Source: Rhodobacter sp. 24-YEA-8 (GTDB lineage: Bacteria > Pseudomonadota > Alphaproteobacteria > Rhodobacterales > Rhodobacteraceae). Taken from it: a stretch of 64,000 bases of DNA. This document shows, piece by piece, positions 58,816 through 64,000 of this stretch (within the stretch, counting starts at the first letter, position 1; the number at the start of each line of letters is the position of its first letter). The DNA lies in NCBI RefSeq assembly GCF_900105075.1, contig NZ_FNSK01000001.1:1935001-1999000 (forward strand), written 5' to 3'. A program made the translations under genes and the position numbers. The notes under the pieces are model-generated. The model saw nothing but the letters and a program-made list of their open reading frames with translations. It ran no database searches and was not told the origin of the DNA.

Positions 58816-59145
58816 ATGATCCTTTACGGCATCCCGACCTGTGACACCTGCAAAAAGGCGATCCGCACGCTGGAAGCCGCCGGGCGTGACGTCACGTTCC
58901 GCGATATCCGCAAGGATCCGCTCTCGGAGGCCGAAATTCAGGAGATCGTCACCGAATTCGGCGAGCGCGCGATCAACAAACAATCGACCAGCTACCGCGC
59001 CTTTTCCGATTTCCTGAAAGCATCGGAACCGGAGGCGCAGATCGCCGCACAGCCCACCGTGATGAAGCGTCCGCTGATCCGCGACGGGGTGAGCTGGACC
59101 ATCGGCTGGGACGAGGCCATCGAGAGCCGTCTGACCGCAGGTTGA
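58816..59145 (+). CDS. ArsC/Spx-family reductase (YffB-like)
   Basis: A 109-residue thioredoxin-fold protein. The N-terminal GIPTCDTCKKAIRTLE has the active-site Cys, DVTFRDIRKDPLSEAEIQ follows, and PTVMKRPLIRDGVSW is the conserved cis-Pro/Arg loop. Family members include glutathione-linked arsenate reductases and YffB, whose substrate is unknown. No other arsenic genes are near. Confidence 0.88.
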   Translation: MILYGIPTCDTCKKAIRTLEAAGRDVTFRDIRKDPLSEAEIQEIVTEFGERAINKQSTSYRAFSDFLKASEPEAQIAAQPTVMKRPLIRDGVSWTIGWDEAIESRLTAG

Positions 59146-59455
59146 TCCCGGTCAGAAAAGCGCGGTAAAATCAGGGGGAAATCGTTGCGGGCCAGAGGTT
59201 TCGGACCAAAGGCCGACGACGCGTCTTTCGCAAATCTCCCCCTGCCCTCGTGCGGGAAACGCCGGGTTCCCCATTTGCAGGTAGAACCGAGCTGTCTTGC
59301 ATCCGGTTCAGTTACCGCGCCCGGCGAACCGGACGGCGGCAAAGACTTTGCGTCCTTAAGACTTTCGTCCTCAAGACTGGCAGGCAACTGACGGGAAGGC
59401 CGGCTCCGCTCAGGGTCCGGCCGCGCCATCAGCGCTCAGCTGTCAACGCGGGCGG
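59146..59455. other. intergenic region before cold-shock gene
   Basis: 310 bases without a gene. GGCCGG (59398-59403) and CCGGCC (59417-59422) form a hairpin that may terminate the minus-strand cold-shock gene. A direct repeat, AAGACTTTGCGTCC / AAGACTTTCGTCC near 59341-59372, is the only other pattern. Confidence 0.45.
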
Positions 59456-59662
59456 TCAGAGCAGTTTCAGTTCGCTGGCCGAGGACTTGCCGTCACGTCC
59501 GGTTTGGAGCTCGTAGCCGATCTTCTGATTGTCGTTCAGACCCTTGAGACCGGCGCGTTCAACCGCCGAAATATGCACGAACACATCTTTGCCGCCATCA
59601 TCGGGCGCGATGAATCCGTAGCCCTTCGTTGCGTTAAACCATTTTACGGTGCCAGTCGGCAT
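59456..59662 (-). CDS. cold-shock protein (CspA family)
   Basis: A 68-residue RNA chaperone made of one cold-shock domain: VKWFNATKGYGFIAPDDGG contains RNP1 (KGYGFI) and KDVFVHISAVERAG contains RNP2 (VFVHI). It binds single-stranded RNA. A long untranslated region (over 100 bases) separates it from thrS, as often seen for csp genes. Confidence 0.96.
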   Translation of the reverse strand: MPTGTVKWFNATKGYGFIAPDDGGKDVFVHISAVERAGLKGLNDNQKIGYELQTGRDGKSSASELKLL

Positions 59663-59816
59663 TCCCGTCTCTCCCTTAGTAACCCTCCGGGCTGCGGAAT
59701 TGCGGCCCGGTCGTAGCCGCCAGGTCTTCCGGGCCTGTCAGGGTAGAGAGGCTAGTCAGAAAGTCTGTCGTTACAGGGGCAGGATGCCACGGAGATATTG
59801 GAAATCAAGAATTTTG

Positions 59817-59840
59817 CCGCGATTTCACAGGGAATCGCGG
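59817..59840. other. hairpin between csp and thrS
   Basis: CCGCGATT (59817-59824) pairs perfectly with AATCGCGG (59833-59840) across an eight-base loop, in the 278-base gap between csp and thrS. It may stop thrS transcription or structure the csp leader; the rest of the gap shows nothing clear. Confidence 0.5.
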
Positions 59841-59940
59841 TTTCATGCCGGGTTTCAGAGCGGGATCTCTTGTGAAACCGGCCGATCCCGGTGATTTTTC
59901 TGACCATTTGATCGAAAAACCACCAGAATCGGGCCGTTCC

Positions 59941-61887
59941 TCAGTTCAATGGCGGCGGCAGCGCGTCAAAGGCCAGCATGGTAAGAGCGGATTCGAATCC
60001 CATGTTTTCGGTACGGTTTTCGCCCAGGCGGCGCAGCGAGACACTGCGCTCCTCGACCTCTTTCATACCGACGGCCAGAATCACCGGCACTTTGCCGACG
60101 GAATGCTCGCGCACCTTATAGTTGATCTTCTCGTTGCGGGTATCCGCCTCGGCCCGCACTCCGGCCTTGCGCAGCGCTGCGACAACTTCGTTCACGTAAG
60201 GGTCGGCATCCGAGACGATCGAGGCCACAACCACCTGGCGAGGCGCCAGCCAGAACGGCAGTTTGCCCGCATAGTTCTCGATCAGAATGCCGATAAAGCG
60301 CTCGAACGAGCCGAGGATCGCACGGTGCAACATATAGGGGCGGTGTTTAGCACCATCCTCGCCGACATATTCCGCATCCAGCCGCTCGGGCAGGTTCGGG
60401 TCGACCTGGAACGTGCCGCATTGCCATTCACGGCCAATCGCATCGGTCAGTTTGAAATCAAGCTTTGGCCCATAGAAAGCGCCATCGCCGGGGTTGATCT
60501 CATAGGGCAGACCGAGATTCTCAATCGCGGATTGCAGCGCGCCCTCGACCTTGTCCCATTGCGCATCGGTGCCGATACGGACCTCGGGGCGGGTCGAGAG
60601 TTTGATGTCGAATTTTTCAAAGCCCAGGTCGCGATAGACGGTAGACAGCAGTTTGATGAAAGCGCCGCATTCCGATTCAATCTGATCTTCGGTGCAGAAG
60701 ATATGCGCGTCATCCTGCGTAAAGCCACGCACCCGCATCAGCCCATGCATTGAGCCCGAGGATTCGTAGCGGTGGCACGATCCGAATTCGGCCAGACGCA
60801 AAGGCAGGTCGCGGTAAGATTTCAGACCCTGATTGTAGATCTGGACGTGGCAGGGGCAGTTCATCGGCTTCAGCGCGTTGATGCGCTTTTCCTTCGCGCC
60901 CTCTTCGTCGACCTCCACGATGAACATATTCTCGCGGTAAGCTTCCCAATGGCCGGATTTCTCCCACAGCACCCGGTCGACGACCTGGGGCGTGCGGATC
61001 TCCTGATAGCCCGCGGCGCGGAGCCGGCCGCGCATGAAATCTTCCAGCCCGCGCCAGATCTGCCAGCCATTGGGGTGCCAGAACACCATGCCCGGCGCTT
61101 CTTCCTGCAGATGGAACAGATCCATTTCGCGGCCAAGCTTGCGGTGGTCGCGTTTCGCGGCCTCTTCCAGCATGGTCATATGCGCCTTGAGGTCGTCGCG
61201 GTTGCGGAAGGCCACACCGTAAATGCGCTGCAGCATCGGCCGGGACGCGTCCCCCAGCCAATAGGCGCCGGCCACATGGGTCAGCTTGAACGCATCCGCC
61301 GGCACCTGGCCGGTATGTTGCAGATGCGGGCCCCGGCAGAGATCCTGCCAGTCGCCATGCCAGTACATGCGGATGTCTTCATCGCCGGGGATCCGGTCGA
61401 GAAGCTCCACCTTGAAAGGCTCGCCGCGCTCTTCATAATATTTACGGGCACGCTCGCGCTCCCAGAGCTCGGTTTTCACCGGCTCCCGGGCATTGATGAT
61501 CTGCTTCATCCGCGCCTCGATGGCGCCAAGGTCTTCCGGCGTGAAGGGTTCTGCCCGGTCGAAATCATAGAACCAGCCCTGATCGCGGACCGGGCCGATG
61601 GTGACTTTCACATCCGGCCAGAGCTCCTGCACGGCACGCGCCATGATATGGGCGAGGTCATGGCGGATCAGCTCAAGCGCCGGGGCCTCATCCTTCATCG
61701 TATTGATCGAAAGGGCGGCATCCGCCTCTATCGGCCAGGCCAGATCCCAGTGCTTGCCGTCGACCTGTGCCGAGATCGCTGCTTTCGCGAGCGAGGGCGC
61801 AATCGAGGCCGCAACCTCGGCAGGCGTCACACCGGCCTCATAGGTCCGGACATTGCCATCGGGAAAAGTAAGGGAAATCTGGGCCAT
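59941..61887 (-). CDS. thrS: threonyl-tRNA synthetase
   Basis: Charges tRNA-Thr; 648 residues, normal length. Order of domains: TGS (residues 1-60, [19 protein letters not shown]), editing domain with [17 protein letters not shown] and [10 protein letters not shown], catalytic core with zinc ligands ([12 protein letters not shown]) and class II motifs ([40 protein letters not shown]), and the anticodon-binding domain ([20 protein letters not shown]). Transcribed alone. Confidence 0.97.
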   Translation of the reverse strand: MAQISLTFPDGNVRTYEAGVTPAEVAASIAPSLAKAAISAQVDGKHWDLAWPIEADAALSINTMKDEAPALELIRHDLAHIMARAVQELWPDVKVTIGPVRDQGWFYDFDRAEPFTPEDLGAIEARMKQIINAREPVKTELWERERARKYYEERGEPFKVELLDRIPGDEDIRMYWHGDWQDLCRGPHLQHTGQVPADAFKLTHVAGAYWLGDASRPMLQRIYGVAFRNRDDLKAHMTMLEEAAKRDHRKLGREMDLFHLQEEAPGMVFWHPNGWQIWRGLEDFMRGRLRAAGYQEIRTPQVVDRVLWEKSGHWEAYRENMFIVEVDEEGAKEKRINALKPMNCPCHVQIYNQGLKSYRDLPLRLAEFGSCHRYESSGSMHGLMRVRGFTQDDAHIFCTEDQIESECGAFIKLLSTVYRDLGFEKFDIKLSTRPEVRIGTDAQWDKVEGALQSAIENLGLPYEINPGDGAFYGPKLDFKLTDAIGREWQCGTFQVDPNLPERLDAEYVGEDGAKHRPYMLHRAILGSFERFIGILIENYAGKLPFWLAPRQVVVASIVSDADPYVNEVVAALRKAGVRAEADTRNEKINYKVREHSVGKVPVILAVGMKEVEERSVSLRRLGENRTENMGFESALTMLAFDALPPPLN

Positions 61888-61936
61888 CGGCCTTGCTCCT
61901 CGTCGGTCTGGCGCCCACTGCGCGCCCGGTTGCGGG

Positions 61937-62347
61937 TTATATCCGCGCCCATTTGCGCCTGCGCCGGTCCAAGGTCAAGCGCCCTGGCGGAAAATTTGCG
62001 ATGGCGACCATTGAGCGCCGCAACAGCTTTGCCGTGCCTGTTGCTCTAACCAGATGCGGGCGTTTACGCAGAAAAAGCGCCACGTGATCCCGCCGCCGGT
62101 GATGCGCGACCAGACGGCAAGCGACAGGCGCAAAATGGCTTTCGGATCGCAGTCTTGCCGCACTGTCGCGAAGCGGTTCCACTGGCAGTCGAAGGACGCT
62201 TCTACCCGCCAGGATGCGCAATTCTTCCGCAGTGCATCGCCACCCGACATATCCCGAACAGCCCTGATGCCGACAGGCCGCGCCGGTGATCGTCCCATAT
62301 TGCGAAGCAGACAGCTCAGTCAGTGTAATGATTTCGACGTCAGACAC
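61937..62347 (-). CDS. possible small Cys-rich basic protein
   Basis: A frame of about 136 codons from GTG at 62347. It reads [20 protein letters not shown], then [20 protein letters not shown] with three cysteines, then a basic helical region ([20 protein letters not shown]). The opposite strand has no better candidate, but codon use is less GC-biased than in neighbours and the ribosome site is weak. It may be a real, perhaps acquired gene, or chance. Confidence 0.35.
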   Translation of the reverse strand: MSDVEIITLTELSASQYGTITGAACRHQGCSGYVGWRCTAEELRILAGRSVLRLPVEPLRDSAARLRSESHFAPVACRLVAHHRRRDHVALFLRKRPHLVRATGTAKLLRRSMVAIANFPPGRLTLDRRRRKWARI

Positions 62348-62374
62348 CTGAGGCCAGACCCGTGCCACGGGCGC

Positions 62375-62419
62375 GGAAACCGAAACGGTTTCCGGCACGA
62401 TTTCTTTGAAGAAATCGTG
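62375..62419. repeat. tandem palindromes upstream of alpha/beta hydrolase
   Basis: GGAAACCG (62375-62382) pairs with CGGTTTCC (62386-62393) around AAA. Two bases on, CACGATTTCTT (62396-62406) pairs with AAGAAATCGTG (62409-62419) around TG, a 24-base near-perfect palindrome. They lie between two divergent frames and could be an operator or a dispersed palindromic element. Confidence 0.75.
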
Positions 62420-62498
62420 AGGCGCGCGATACTGGCGGGGGTAGTTCGGCTCTGATAGGCTGCGGGTCGCGCGAAAGACGCCCGTGAAGGAGCAGCAG

Positions 62499-63281
62499 TT
62501 GACCCAATTCCTTACCTCGCCCCAGGGCCGCAGGCTCGCCTTTTCCCAATCGACCGGAAGCGGCCCGACTGTGGTATTCCTCGGCGGGTTCAAATCCGAC
62601 ATGCAGGGATCAAAGGCCCTGTTCCTGGAGGCCTGGGCACGCGACCAGGGCCATGCCTTCCTGCGGCTCGACTATTCCGGTCATGGGCAATCCTCGGGTG
62701 ATTTCGAGGCGGGCTGCATCGGCGACTGGGCCATGGATGCGCGCGCGGTGATCGGGGCCCGGACGGAAGGCCCGCTGATCCTTGTCGGCTCGTCCATGGG
62801 CGGGTGGATCTCGCTCCTTCTTGCCCGTGCGATGCCGGAACGGATCGCGGGCCTTGTCGGCATCGCGGCCGCCCCGGATTTCACCGCCCGCACCTGGGCG
62901 GAAGCGCTGACTGACGCCCAACGTGATCAGGTCACCGCCGAGGGCAGGATCGAGATCGCCTCGGATTACGCCGATCACCCCTATATCTTTACCCGCAGGC
63001 TGTTTGAGGATGGTGCACAGAACCTGGTGCTGGAGCACCCGCTGCCGCTCCCCTTCCCGGTGCGGCTCCTGCAGGGTACTGCGGATACTGATGTGCCGCC
63101 TTCGGTCGCGCTGAAGCTCCTTGCGCATGCCGATTGTCCGGATCTGCAGCTTTCTCTGGTGAAGGGCGCGGATCACCGTTTTTCGACCCCGGACTGCCTG
63201 GCGCAGATCGCGGCCAGCGTGAGCGAAGTCATCGCGCGCGCAGCCGGGCCGCAGGCAGCACAGGACAGGGCCGCGCGGTGA
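62499..63281 (+). CDS. alpha/beta hydrolase
   Basis: A 260-residue alpha/beta hydrolase. The oxyanion region is VVFLGGFKSDMQGSKALFLE, the nucleophile motif is LVGSSMGGWIS, the Asp is in LLQGTADTDVP and the His in VKGADHRFS. TTG at 62499 is preferred, with AAGGAG six bases upstream; a GTG at 62484 overlaps that ribosome site. Substrate is unknown. It is coupled by GTGA to the next hydrolase gene. Confidence 0.85.
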   Translation: MTQFLTSPQGRRLAFSQSTGSGPTVVFLGGFKSDMQGSKALFLEAWARDQGHAFLRLDYSGHGQSSGDFEAGCIGDWAMDARAVIGARTEGPLILVGSSMGGWISLLLARAMPERIAGLVGIAAAPDFTARTWAEALTDAQRDQVTAEGRIEIASDYADHPYIFTRRLFEDGAQNLVLEHPLPLPFPVRLLQGTADTDVPPSVALKLLAHADCPDLQLSLVKGADHRFSTPDCLAQIAASVSEVIARAAGPQAAQDRAAR

Positions 63282-64000
63282 TACACCGCCTTTTCACCGC
63301 TTTGCCGGTGCCCGCACGGCTTGTCGCCGTATTGCTGATCGCCATGGCGCTGATCGCCGCGCTCTGGGTTTTCGCCCCCCGCGAAAGGGTCGGGCGCGAC
63401 ATCAGTTTTACCCCTGCGGTCCTGGGCGATGATCCCGAGGTCTGGCTCCAGGTGAGCGAACAGCAATATGCCGATATCCGCCCGGGCGCCGCGAAGCGCA
63501 TTCTCTGGGCCGGTGAGAAAGGCCGCAAAACGCCGCTTGCCATCGTCTATGTGCATGGTTTCACCGCCTCGGCCGAGGAAATCCGCCCGGTGCCGGATGA
63601 GGTCGCCCGCGCGCTTGGCGCCAATCTCTATTACACGCGGCTGGCCGGCCAGGGGCGCGCGCCTGAGGCCATGGCCGGGGTCGAAGCCGGTGCCTGGATT
63701 GAAGACATGGCCGAGGCTATGGCGATCGGGCGCATGCTGGGCGACCGGGTGATCGTGATGGGCACCTCGATGGGGGGCGCGCTGACCGCATTGGCAGCGA
63801 CCGACCCGCAGCTTTCCGAAGCCATGGCCGGGGTGGTGCTGATCTCGCCCGCCTTCGCATTGCACAATCCGGCAAACTGGATGATCGACGCGCCCTTCCC
63901 CCGGCTCTGGACACCTTTGGTTCTGGGGGCGACCCAATCCACAGCACCGGTCAACAGCGGGCATGAGAAATTCTGGGCGACCCGCTGGCCGACCGCCGCG
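63278..64000 (+). CDS. alpha/beta hydrolase with membrane anchor (partial)
   Basis: Begins at GTG 63278, overlapping the previous stop, and runs past the right edge; 241 codons are visible. Residues 1-28 include a transmembrane helix (PARLVAVLLIAMALIAALWV). Then LAIVYVHGFTASAEEIRPVP and nucleophile motif IVMGTSMGGALTAL mark an alpha/beta hydrolase facing the periplasm. The catalytic His lies beyond the window. Distinct from the upstream cytosolic hydrolase. Confidence 0.83.
   Translation, partial: MIHRLFTALPVPARLVAVLLIAMALIAALWVFAPRERVGRDISFTPAVLGDDPEVWLQVSEQQYADIRPGAAKRILWAGEKGRKTPLAIVYVHGFTASAEEIRPVPDEVARALGANLYYTRLAGQGRAPEAMAGVEAGAWIEDMAEAMAIGRMLGDRVIVMGTSMGGALTALAATDPQLSEAMAGVVLISPAFALHNPANWMIDAPFPRLWTPLVLGATQSTAPVNSGHEKFWATRWPTAA

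Overview
The window is a GC-rich bacterial chromosome segment with tightly packed, often overlapping genes. It reads as an alphaproteobacterium of the Rhodobacteraceae type (Rhodobacter/Paracoccus-like). Supporting this are a complete PhyR-NepR-EcfG general stress module with GGAAC-N16/17-CGTT promoters, a PleD-type diguanylate cyclase, a TTAACCAT CtrA-like half site, DUF3572, and start codons that are often GTG inside GTGA or ATGA overlaps. I see no phage, transposase or CRISPR array.

Layout. 1-3.8 kb: zinc regulon, with zur-znuC-znuB diverging from znuA around a short Zur-like operator. 4-15.3 kb: housekeeping and repair genes (adenosine-type kinase, nth, OmpA lipoprotein, AsmA, rimO, IMPACT protein, M48 peptidase, deacetylase, AlkD). 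15.3-19.6 kb: an electrophile or quinone detoxification locus with a glutathione S-transferase, a dioxygenase-hydrolase fusion, a LysR regulator and a second ring-cleaving dioxygenase. Two near-identical LysR-type palindromes sit at the same distance from both target genes. A cluster of three perfect hairpins follows. 19.7-29.5 kb: EamA transporter, nrdR-ribD, a non-pyrrolysine MttB homologue, HAD phosphatase, pleD and pdxY. 29.7-36.7 kb: a cobalamin riboswitch followed by a TonB receptor, an unknown protein and a FhuD/FhuB/FhuC-type ABC importer.

36.8-42.6 kb: a molbindin (Mop), a TrmO-like protein, a FecBCD-type ABC importer and a second TonB receptor. Both transcription units carry a sequence matching the ModE operator pattern TATAT-N7-TAYAT. 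I read this as a candidate TonB-dependent molybdate or tungstate uptake regulon and consider it the most interesting system here. 42.7-47.6 kb: phosphoesterase, a protein kinase-UspA fusion, a dimethylargininase, a DxD transferase-like protein and a secreted protein. 47.6-53.4 kb: phyR facing nepR-ecfG-histidine kinase across a perfectly palindromic, two-way EcfG promoter, followed by three small envelope/stress proteins. A lone EcfG promoter at 53.63 kb drives no evident protein gene and may make a small RNA. 54.6-64 kb: lytic transglycosylase, gloA, thyA, folA, ArsC-like protein, cold-shock protein, thrS and two alpha/beta hydrolases, the last cut by the window end.

All functions are inferred from protein motifs and gene order read by eye; no database search was run.
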